Below are positions 57,734 through 63,810 of a stretch of 64,000 nucleotides of DNA, one piece after another. Source of the DNA: Marinobacter xestospongiae (GTDB taxonomy: Bacteria; Pseudomonadota; Gammaproteobacteria; Pseudomonadales; Oleiphilaceae); the NCBI RefSeq assembly GCF_023156385.1, contig NZ_JAKZAK010000004.1, positions 158,699 through 222,698 on the forward strand. The letters run 5' to 3'. The position numbers and the translations under genes are program-made. The notes beneath the pieces are model-generated. The model had not been told where the DNA came from. It saw only the letters and a list, made by a program, of their open reading frames with translations, and searched no databases. The stretch's first letter is position 1. Each line of letters opens with the position of its first letter.

Positions 57734-58060
57734 TTGTTTAGGGCTAGCTTCGTCGACCTCCTGGGTATTCTTTTCCTGGGTGGTTTTTTTGGCGGCATCT
57801 ACCTTTTGATTGGCTGGGCAGTTTCAGCAGGTTTGTGGGCATCGATAGAATCCGGAGAGATTGGCAGTAGAACTTACTTCGGTGCGCGAGAGGGAACGGG
57901 GCTATTGGTTGCTCTGATTTTGTTGGTCAAAGGTATGCCAATCTTTCTAAAAATTTTGAGCTACTTCGTGAACTATCAGCTCAGAATTCATGGCACATGC
58001 AGGGTCTGCGGGGACAAGCGCTTGTTAGTAGACGCTCCGGATAAGTCAGACCCTTTTTAA
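57734..58060 (+). CDS. Hypothetical cassette membrane protein
   Basis: This is a small protein of about 108 residues, not recognised. Two hydrophobic segments are visible (LLGILFLGGFFGGIYLLIGWAV and GLLVALILLVKGMPIFLKIL). A C-terminal CRVCGDKRLLV contains a CxxC pair. The start is uncertain. The TTG at 57734 lacks a ribosome-binding site. A CTG at 57698, 8 bases after AAGGA, would add a 12-residue N-terminus containing two Cys and is at least as likely. The stop codon overlaps the left core of the first attC site, as in integron cassettes. Confidence 0.5.
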   Translation: MFRASFVDLLGILFLGGFFGGIYLLIGWAVSAGLWASIESGEIGSRTYFGAREGTGLLVALILLVKGMPIFLKILSYFVNYQLRIHGTCRVCGDKRLLVDAPDKSDPF

Positions 58061-58158
58061 CAAGTGCGTCAAATACGTTCCGGGCCTGACGGCCCTCCAC
58101 CGGACGGCTTTTGCTCCGCTTCGCTGCGCAAAAACCGCCGTTTTCGCAGGCGTTATAT
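58055..58158 (+). repeat. attC-like integron recombination site 1
   Basis: The left core TTTTAAC (58055-58061) overlaps the stop of the preceding gene, and the right core GTTATAT is at 58152-58158. The 104 bases between contain paired GC-rich arms (CGGCTTTTGC with GCAAAAACCGCCG) around TCCGCTTCGC, the pattern of an attC folding into a hairpin. It has the TAACAA opening and GGCGTTA close of many chromosomal integron sites. Confidence 0.8.
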
Positions 58159-58188
58159 CCTCGCTCACCATAGATTAGGGAGAATGGT

Positions 58189-58728
58189 TTGAAAGAAGAT
58201 GATTTTGGGGACAAGTGCGCGTTTTTATTCGACGTCATAAAAAGGTATGACCATTATATCGGGACCACCAACTTTAAGGTCGGCCTGCTGATGTCGTTCA
58301 TTGCTGCGATCATACTTGGTTTATCGATACGAATAATTCTCACAGAGCCCTCAGGGTCTGGTTGTGATTATTTGTATTACCTCGCCTCTGCGTCTTCTTT
58401 ATTCACAATACTTTTATCAATATTAACGGCAGTAAACCTGCTCCGGGTGGTTTTCCCAAACACCAAAACAGATAAAAACTATAAATCTATGATCTTCTTT
58501 GGTGATGTCTGCGCGACTGATAACGGCGCTGACGGATATGTTAATAAAATTAAAGAGGCAACCCCTGATGAGATTATAGAGGATTTATCTAAGCAGACAT
58601 TTATGGTGGCAGAAATTGTAAGTGAGAAATTTAGAGTATTGAGAATCGCAGTGAATATCTCTATTTATGGCGTTGTGCCAATGCTCGCTGTTTCTTTGTT
58701 TTTATTGATATTGAATGGAGCGGGCTAA
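58189..58728 (+). CDS. pycTM: Pycsar membrane effector (PycTM/DUF5706-like)
   Basis: In Pycsar anti-phage systems a membrane effector responds to cCMP or cUMP and disrupts the inner membrane, halting the infected cell. This 179-residue protein has the layout of the DUF5706 Pycsar effector. An N-terminal amphipathic helix leads into RYDHYIGTTNFKVGLLMSFI, TM1 is about 31-51, TM2 about 61-89, the FFGD element at 103-106, QTFMVAEIVSEKFRVLR is before the last helix, and TM3 is about 155-175. The TTG at 58189 follows GGGAG by eight bases. The cyclase gene begins two bases after its stop. Assignment rests on motif and context; no phage test exists. Confidence 0.82.
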   Translation: MKEDDFGDKCAFLFDVIKRYDHYIGTTNFKVGLLMSFIAAIILGLSIRIILTEPSGSGCDYLYYLASASSLFTILLSILTAVNLLRVVFPNTKTDKNYKSMIFFGDVCATDNGADGYVNKIKEATPDEIIEDLSKQTFMVAEIVSEKFRVLRIAVNISIYGVVPMLAVSLFLLILNGAG

Positions 58729-58730
58729 AC

Positions 58731-60083
58731 ATGGATAGCTTTGAGAATACGTTTGACCAAATGTTCGAGGCAGTTAGAAAACGTTCCACCACAGCTGTTG
58801 CTAAATCAGAGTCTATGGAGGCATTAGACTCTAAGCAAATAAGTGAAGAGTTCTCTGGTTTACCTTCTGGGCCGCAGGAGGAATTTCTGATTCAATCGAA
58901 AATTAGACCGATTTTTGACAAACCCGGTGTAAATAATTCTGCCATTGGAACTCATCCAGATTTTATATCACTTGAGGGCACAAAGACTACCCAGAAACAT
59001 TATACCTGTACGATATTTGTTGATATTAAAGGCTCAACAAGGCTGTCGCTTCTGTATCCGTTGGAGTTTGTCTACGAATTTAAAAATGCTGTAATTCAAA
59101 CATGCGTTGAAACCATTAGGTCATTTGATGGACATATACATAGATTGATGGGCGACGCCGTTATGGCATTTTTTGGCGGCAGATCTACACAAAAAGAAGA
59201 TGCTGTAGCAGATGCAATTAACTGTTCAGTAACTTTACGGGCAATCTTGGAAGGCAGCATTAAACCTTGGATGGAAAGGCGAGGCTTGGAAGCGAAGGAT
59301 TTCGGGTTTAGGGTAGGTTGTGATTTTGGAAATGATGAAGAAGTTTTATGGGGAAGTTTTGGATATAGGAATGTAGGTGAGGTTTCGGCGACTGGACTTG
59401 CGGTCGATATGGCGTCCAAGCTCCAAGGGTTGGCAGGAAAGAATCAAACAATGCTTGGTCAGGGCTTGTTGGATTTTGTCTACTGGCCAGAGAAATATTC
59501 TACGATAAAAACTCGTGATCGTGGAGATGGGAAAGAGAGTTTGCCAGTAGTAAGTCCAAACATTACGGATGCCGACGGTAATCCGCTGAATTACAAAATG
59601 AGGCAGTTGTCTTACGATAAGAGTTTAGAGTTCTCTGCTCTTCCTAGAAGCTTTAGGGAGAAAATTTGTAGTGGCTCCGTAAAGGATCATACCGAGATAG
59701 AGTACAAATGTTATTCGACAGAGAATGGAAGTAAGCAGGAATATATATCTGCTTCTAGGTTCTTAGGGCCAGATATTTCTTTATCTTTCGTGGTTCGTTC
59801 AAGAACAAACAACAGACTGAAGTTTCCACTTAAAGTAGTATTTAGAAAAACTAACCACGGCCCGATAACCCCTGAGGATGAGAGGGATGTTGAGCAAGAG
59901 GGTGTTGTTAGATATCTCCGAAAGGAGAAAGTAAGCAAATATGATCGGTCTTTTCACCCCGTATCCACGGTCGAAATACCGGAGTCGACACTATACCGAG
60001 GTCTCCATACGATGAAATGTCAAGTATATGACTCTGATGGGATATTGCTCTTTCGTGACTGGATTGGAGTAATGATTAAGTGA
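58731..60083 (+). CDS. pycC: Pycsar nucleotide cyclase (PycC-like) with C-terminal AGS-C domain
   Basis: This 450-residue soluble protein has a class III cyclase domain at about residues 85-260. Metal-binding aspartates are D98 in CTIFVDIKGSTRLS and D142 in RLMGDAVMAFFGG. The usual Asn-x3-Arg region reads VDMASKLQ, with D226 and K230, unlike purine cyclases but in keeping with the Pycsar clade. Residues about 305-450 resemble an AGS-C sensor domain (EIEYKCYSTENGSKQ, LSFVVRSRTN, GLHTMKCQVYDSDG). Context with the PycTM-like gene makes it a pyrimidine cyclase candidate; whether the product is cCMP or cUMP cannot be read. It is AT-rich and foreign to its flanks. Confidence 0.85.
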   Translation: MDSFENTFDQMFEAVRKRSTTAVAKSESMEALDSKQISEEFSGLPSGPQEEFLIQSKIRPIFDKPGVNNSAIGTHPDFISLEGTKTTQKHYTCTIFVDIKGSTRLSLLYPLEFVYEFKNAVIQTCVETIRSFDGHIHRLMGDAVMAFFGGRSTQKEDAVADAINCSVTLRAILEGSIKPWMERRGLEAKDFGFRVGCDFGNDEEVLWGSFGYRNVGEVSATGLAVDMASKLQGLAGKNQTMLGQGLLDFVYWPEKYSTIKTRDRGDGKESLPVVSPNITDADGNPLNYKMRQLSYDKSLEFSALPRSFREKICSGSVKDHTEIEYKCYSTENGSKQEYISASRFLGPDISLSFVVRSRTNNRLKFPLKVVFRKTNHGPITPEDERDVEQEGVVRYLRKEKVSKYDRSFHPVSTVEIPESTLYRGLHTMKCQVYDSDGILLFRDWIGVMIK

Positions 60084-60086
60084 TTG

Positions 60087-60159
60087 ATATAACAATCGCA
60101 AGCATGCGGAACAATTTTCCGCTGCGCTACAAATTGTCCGGTGTTGCGAGGCGTTAGAT
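60087..60159 (+). repeat. attC-like integron recombination site 2
   Basis: The left core ATAAC (60089-60093) starts 5 bases after the cyclase stop, and the right core GTTAGAT (60153-60159) fits GTTRRRY exactly. Inner arms AATCGCAA/TTGCGAGG and CGGAACAATTT/AAATTGTCCG pair into a long imperfect hairpin with an extrahelical base. This is the clearest attC structure in the window, and it closes the Pycsar cassette. Confidence 0.88.
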
Positions 60160-60177
60160 TTTCATGGAGGACTTACT

Positions 60178-60726
60178 TTGACCCCGGCGGAGACGATCAC
60201 CCAACTCAAAGCAGCCCGTGATGGTTTTTGGTTTAGTCTTGGAGCGTATGCGCTTTTAACCAAAGAACCAGCAAAATCTGAGCTGAGCAGGTATGACATA
60301 AAAGTTTATGAAGATGGAGATATCGTTGTTTCTGAAGGCAATGTGAATGAGCGTCGTGGTACAAATTACACTATCGGATTCAATGGCGCCCTGAGCAACA
60401 GCGCTGCAAGAGGCGTCGTTGATAATTCCTTCAAGCAAATGATCATCGATTCAAATCACGCTATTCGTGCATACGCTAAATTTAACGATCTCGATGTCTC
60501 AGAGTCATCCGCTATTCAATTTATCCGACATTACCGAAATGCAATCGCGCATAACGGCCTATGGGATCTGCGCTCACCCAAAGGGCTGCCACTCACTTGG
60601 CGAAATAAAACTCTGACAATTGAAATGAACAATCAGCCGATTGATGGCTTTCTAACTTGGTTTGAGGGGCTGCAATTATGTGCGCAGCTGAACATTTTTG
60701 TTACAGAGCATGCTAAGCAAATCTAA
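60178..60726 (+). CDS. HEPN-like cassette protein
   Basis: The 182-residue protein is not similar to a named family that I recognise. Its C-terminal half contains FIRHYRNAIAHNG, in which R120 and H125 form the RNxxxH motif of HEPN nuclease domains. The preceding helix (SNHAIRAYAKFNDL) would be the first HEPN helix. The N-terminal part (about 1-70) is mixed alpha-beta. HEPN proteins often act as RNases in toxin or anti-phage systems, and the gene lies directly after the Pycsar cassette, but its own role is unproven. The TTG at 60178 is used as start with GGAGG seven bases before it. Confidence 0.6.
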   Translation: MTPAETITQLKAARDGFWFSLGAYALLTKEPAKSELSRYDIKVYEDGDIVVSEGNVNERRGTNYTIGFNGALSNSAARGVVDNSFKQMIIDSNHAIRAYAKFNDLDVSESSAIQFIRHYRNAIAHNGLWDLRSPKGLPLTWRNKTLTIEMNNQPIDGFLTWFEGLQLCAQLNIFVTEHAKQI

Positions 60727-60817
60727 CAATCGGCTGTTGCCGCCCCCCCCTTTGGGGCTGGGACGGCCTTTCCGCCGCTGTGCGGCTAAAAGTCCGCCCC
60801 AAAGCCGGGCGTTATGT
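60721..60817 (+). repeat. attC-like integron recombination site 3
   Basis: The left core ATCTAAC (60721-60727) fits RYYYAAC exactly and overlaps the stop codon. The right core GTTATGT is at 60811-60817. Outer arms CGGCT/AGCCG and inner arms TTTGGGGC/GCCCCAAAG pair around a CCGCCGCTGTGCGG loop. Size 97 bases, normal for attC. Confidence 0.85.
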
Positions 60818-60831
60818 GTAAGAAGATCATC

Positions 60832-61188
60832 ATGGACCAAGATTTCGAAGTTGAAATATATGCATCAGAAGGATTGTCTTTATTGAAAGACTTTCTTCCT
60901 CAATGTCCCATCGAATTAGCTCTTGAGGAAAATGAGGTTGGTGAGTTGGTCCTGCGTCAAAAGGTTGGGTCACAAATAGCCGGATTTGAGTTTGAGGCTC
61001 ACGAAGGCTACGTCTACGTGTTCCTCTTATATGTTACGCATAAATCTATAAAGCCAGCGTCATACATAATTCCCGCATTTTCAGCATTTCTAAAAACTGC
61101 TAATTTTCCGCATAAAATTACTGAAATATTGCATGAAGTAGATTTTGACGAATTATGGGTAGAGTACGAGTGGCCGAAAAACACATAA
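60832..61188 (+). CDS. Hypothetical cassette protein
   Basis: This 118-residue protein is not recognised. It is acidic, predicted soluble and without a signal or membrane helix. It begins MDQDFEVEIYASEGL and ends in LWVEYEWPKNT; a central segment YVYVFLLYVTHKS is hydrophobic but short. An in-frame ATG inside the attC right core (60814) could also start it, giving six more residues. It occupies one cassette between attC 3 and attC 4. Confidence 0.5.
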   Translation: MDQDFEVEIYASEGLSLLKDFLPQCPIELALEENEVGELVLRQKVGSQIAGFEFEAHEGYVYVFLLYVTHKSIKPASYIIPAFSAFLKTANFPHKITEILHEVDFDELWVEYEWPKNT

Positions 61189-61223
61189 CAATCACAACCA
61201 CGCATTCTGAGCATGCGTTAAAG
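61183..61223 (+). repeat. Short attC-like site 4
   Basis: ACATAAC (61183-61189) overlaps the stop of the previous gene, and GTTAAAG is at 61217-61223. The span is only 41 bases, shorter than a standard attC, with CGCAT/ATGCG as its only inner arm. It may be a trimmed site. Confidence 0.5.
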
Positions 61224-61230
61224 GGGGAAG

Positions 61231-61692
61231 ATGAGCTCGTACAACTACTCTGAACTCACACTGCAAAAGACCGCGGATCTTCCCAAGATCGTGGGGTTGT
61301 CTCTGGAAAAAGTGTTGGTTAACTACGTTGCCGATGAGATCAACGTGCTTTATTTGAAAGCTGGTGGTCGCTGGTTCGCTGCTCAGCCAGAAATCGGTGG
61401 CGAGATTCTGGGGTTTCGAGAACTGGGGGTATCACCCATAGAAGGAGCAACCTCCGACGTCAGTGGGATCATGAATTGTGCTCTGTTCGAGCGGTTTACG
61501 GGAGCCAAGGTAACTGCTGTTCGGCAAATGGGTGAAGCGTGGAACGGGCACGGTTTTGAAGTGAGCTTCTATGGCATCGTGGACCACACTCTGCTAGTGC
61601 AATCCATACATACAGGGTCCGAAGCAGAAGACTATTCAGACTGCTTGCGGCTCGGGGTCGGGAGTTATGTGCATGTCGCGAACTCCATTTAA
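61231..61692 (+). CDS. Hypothetical cassette protein
   Basis: This 153-residue protein is not recognised. It is mixed alpha-beta, soluble and without signal peptide or membrane helix. It starts MSSYNYSELTLQKTADL and has the repeated-looking blocks GRWFAAQPEIGGEILG and GHGFEVSFYGIVDHTLL. The ATG at 61231 follows GGGGGAAG closely. It is less AT-rich than the neighbouring cassettes. Its stop overlaps a left core ATTTAAC. Confidence 0.55.
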   Translation: MSSYNYSELTLQKTADLPKIVGLSLEKVLVNYVADEINVLYLKAGGRWFAAQPEIGGEILGFRELGVSPIEGATSDVSGIMNCALFERFTGAKVTAVRQMGEAWNGHGFEVSFYGIVDHTLLVQSIHTGSEAEDYSDCLRLGVGSYVHVANSI

Positions 61693-61759
61693 CCAAACCC
61701 GTCACACTGATGCCCGTTACTCCGCTCTGTAAAGAGCACCGGTGCGTTCATCGTTGGAA
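61687..61759 (+). repeat. Candidate attC-like site 5
   Basis: The left core ATTTAAC (61687-61693) fits RYYYAAC exactly and overlaps the stop. A right core is uncertain: GTTGGAA at 61753-61759 is the best of several. The only clear inner dyad is GCTCT/AGAGC. It is weaker than sites 1-3 and could be decayed. Confidence 0.4.
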
Positions 61760-61783
61760 CTTAACTTCAGTGGCTAGTGGAAC

Positions 61784-62245
61784 ATGACAAGTAAAATTCT
61801 AGTCGCATTAAATTCCGACAACCATGAAATTATTGAATCAGAGATTTCAGATCGAGGTACACTGAAGTACTGTAGGTTCGACTTACAAGATTCCAGTACT
61901 TTTGAGTTTTTCTCAAAAAATGCTAATGAAAAAGACCTAAACATTTTTTTCTGTATTGGCGAGTCTAAAAACACCAATTTTGCCGATACGTTCCTAGACG
62001 CACTTGATTACTACAACCTAGAGATGGATCTTCCTTTAAAATTTGAACAAAGGTATCTTGAACTATCAAAGTTTATTCAGTCTCTAATTGATCTTGACAG
62101 CGTCAAAGTTCTTATGGTCGCCCTACAAGATGGTGGCCCGCATCAATTTCTAAACATATCATCTGGAGCCGAAATAATTGAGCCATCGATAACTGAAAGT
62201 AAAAGGCATGGATGCCCTAATATTATATTTTTTTATCGCAGATAA
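61784..62245 (+). CDS. Hypothetical cassette protein
   Basis: This 153-residue protein is not recognised. It is rich in Asp, Glu, Phe and Asn, predicted soluble, and has no signal peptide. It starts MTSKILVALNSDNHEI and ends in PNIIFFYRR. The gene is strongly AT-rich, unlike the flanking chromosome. No clear ribosome-binding site precedes the ATG at 61784, which is common in integron cassettes. Confidence 0.5.
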   Translation: MTSKILVALNSDNHEIIESEISDRGTLKYCRFDLQDSSTFEFFSKNANEKDLNIFFCIGESKNTNFADTFLDALDYYNLEMDLPLKFEQRYLELSKFIQSLIDLDSVKVLMVALQDGGPHQFLNISSGAEIIEPSITESKRHGCPNIIFFYRR

Positions 62246-62249
62246 GTAG

Positions 62250-62354
62250 GTTATTACAAGCCGCCGTTGACGAATATTTCCCTCCGCTTCGCGGCTCCAA
62301 AATTGTGGCGAAGCTTCAGCCTTGAGGCTGTAAAGAAAGTTCAGGAAGTTATTT
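62250..62354 (+). repeat. Degenerate attC-like region 6
   Basis: TTATTACAAGCCGCCG resembles the TAACAAGCCGCC-type opening of attC with the AAC core changed. TCCGCTTCGCGG recalls the loop of site 1, and AATATTT/AAAATT-type arms flank it. GTTATTT (62348-62354) is a possible right core. No gene was found in 62246-62500. Confidence 0.35.
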
Positions 62355-62500
62355 CCTAGCCTGAATAGGTCAATAAACGAGCTAAAAATGATATTTGCTT
62401 TTAGCAATCTGTAGCAACCAATCGAAAGCGCACCCAGATTTCATGCAAGAGCACCATTAGATAAACGGGAAAGGCTTTTCTACAGCCTTGTCAGAAAATT

Positions 62501-63173
62501 ATGAAAATCAAGCTTCTGTATTTGATAACAGCCATGTTGCCAATATTCGCTTGGGCAGATGGCAGTACCTGCTTTGGCACAACGTCCAATGGCCATTTGG
62601 AATCCGGTGTGCAACTCCCATCCGAAGGTGAAAATTATGTTGGATACAGCACGATCGCGAGACTGGTTGGTAGAACTTACGTTCACTCAGAAGTGAGAGA
62701 AATTATCGTTTCGGCATACGAGTTACTCGAAACCGAGCAGCCTAAGAAGGTATACAAGTATGCTGAAACGGGGTTCGAAGAAGGCGGTGACTTTAAGCCC
62801 CACAAGACACAGAAATGGTCTGTCAGTAGACTTCATGACGTCGGTGATCGATAAAAATGGTAAATCGGTTCACCTACCCACCCATCCATTCAATAAGTTT
62901 GGCTATGACATCGAATTTAACGATAACAGCTCTTATGAGGACATGCACATTGATTACGAAGCTATGGCCGCACATGTGGTTGCTCTGCATGAAGAAGCTA
63001 TGAGCCGTGGCTATGATTTATGGCGTGTGATATTCGATCCCGAGCTGCAGCCAAACTTGTATGAGACGAAGTATTCAGATTACCTTCAAGAAAATGTTCA
63101 ATTTTCAGAGAGGCGATCTTGGGTAAGGCACGACGAGCATTATCATGTTGATTTCGAGATACCCTGTAAATAA
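62501..63173 (+). pseudogene. Frameshifted MepA-like penicillin-insensitive murein endopeptidase
   Basis: Two overlapping frames together spell one M74-type endopeptidase. The first (62501-62854) has a signal peptide ending WA-D, then CFGTTSNGHLESGVQLP, GYSTIARLVGRTYVHSEV and GGDFKPHK. The second frame continues from 62808 with HRNGLSVDFMTSV (zinc-binding HxxGLxxD motif), FGYDIEFND, LWRVIFDPEL and WVRHDEHYHVDFEIPC (second zinc His cluster). The break is in ACACAG at 62807-62812. Two more bases, a third AC unit, would restore PHKTHRNGLSVDF. Either the gene is dead or the base count is wrong. Confidence 0.8.
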
Positions 63174-63366
63174 GGGTGACAGCAGCGGTCAACGGCTCGG
63201 CCCTTGCCATTCGCCAGTGGTTAGCGTTCAATCGGGCAAAATCCATTGAGCGACGATCTTCCCACAGGGGACTTTCACCCTTTTGGTTCCTGCCCAAGCT
63301 TGGCATACACATGTATCGGCAACGAACATGAGCGCTGAAAGTTGCCGCCTAACACAAGGAAAGCCC
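63174..63366 (+). other. Cassette spacer with dyads, possible decayed attC
   Basis: GGTCAAC (63187-63193) and GTTAGCG (63220-63226) could be core sites but lack good inner arms. CGGCAAC and GTTGCCG (63318-63347) pair into a 7-base stem, followed by GCCTAAC (63346-63352). That last string also reads as the GTTAGGC core on the minus strand. The orientation is therefore ambiguous. No gene was found here. Confidence 0.3.
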
Positions 63367-63672
63367 ATGATAACCTGCTATCTTCGATATGTGATTGATC
63401 CCTACAAGCTGAAAGAATTTGAGCACTACTCAAAGCTTTGGATACCCTTGGTCAACAAGTTCGGTGGCCAGCATCACGGATATTTCTTGCCGTCGGAAGG
63501 TGCCAGTGACGTTGCCCTGGCTCTGTTCACCTTCCCAAGCCTCGCCGCGTACGAACAGTACCGGAGGGACTCGTTCAGTGACCCTGACTGCATTGCCGCC
63601 TTCCAATACGCCGAAGAAACTCGCTGTATCCTCAGCTATGAACGCAGCTTTATGAGGCCGGTGTTTGAGTAA
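63367..63672 (+). CDS. NIPSNAP-family-like cassette protein
   Basis: This 101-residue protein has the dimeric alpha-beta-barrel pattern of NIPSNAP proteins: MITCYLRYVIDPYKLKEFE at the start, WIPLVNKFGGQHHGYFLP in the middle and ALFTFPSLAAYEQYRRDSFSDP near the end. AAGGAAAG precedes the ATG at 63367. NIPSNAP-like proteins are frequent integron cassette products and of unknown function in bacteria. The stop overlaps a GAGTAAC left core. Confidence 0.78.
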   Translation: MITCYLRYVIDPYKLKEFEHYSKLWIPLVNKFGGQHHGYFLPSEGASDVALALFTFPSLAAYEQYRRDSFSDPDCIAAFQYAEETRCILSYERSFMRPVFE

Positions 63673-63767
63673 CCCGGGTGAGCGCCTAGGTGAGCTACTA
63701 TGGCCGGATCGCCCTTATCATTCAGGCTAGCAGCGCGACCTTGCTCACACTCGGGCGAATCATTAGA
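63667..63767 (+). repeat. Candidate attC-like site 7 (degenerate)
   Basis: GAGTAAC (63667-63673) at the stop of the NIPSNAP gene is followed by CCGGGTGAGCGC. CTCACACTCGGGCG lies near 63744-63757, partly complementary, and ATTAGAA (63761-63767) could be a right core with the first G lost. The call is weak on its own and gains from position. Confidence 0.35.
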
Positions 63768-63782
63768 ACCAGAGCACGATAT

Positions 63783-63810
63783 AACCCCAGCCCACTATGC
63801 TGGGGTTTTC
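63783..63810 (+). terminator. Intrinsic terminator at the right end of the window
   Basis: AACCCCAGC and GCTGGGGTT make a 9-base-pair stem with a 7-base loop, followed by TT and C. It lies about 110 bases after the NIPSNAP gene and can stop transcription of the cassette array. The remaining 190 bases to the edge show no supported gene. Confidence 0.7.
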
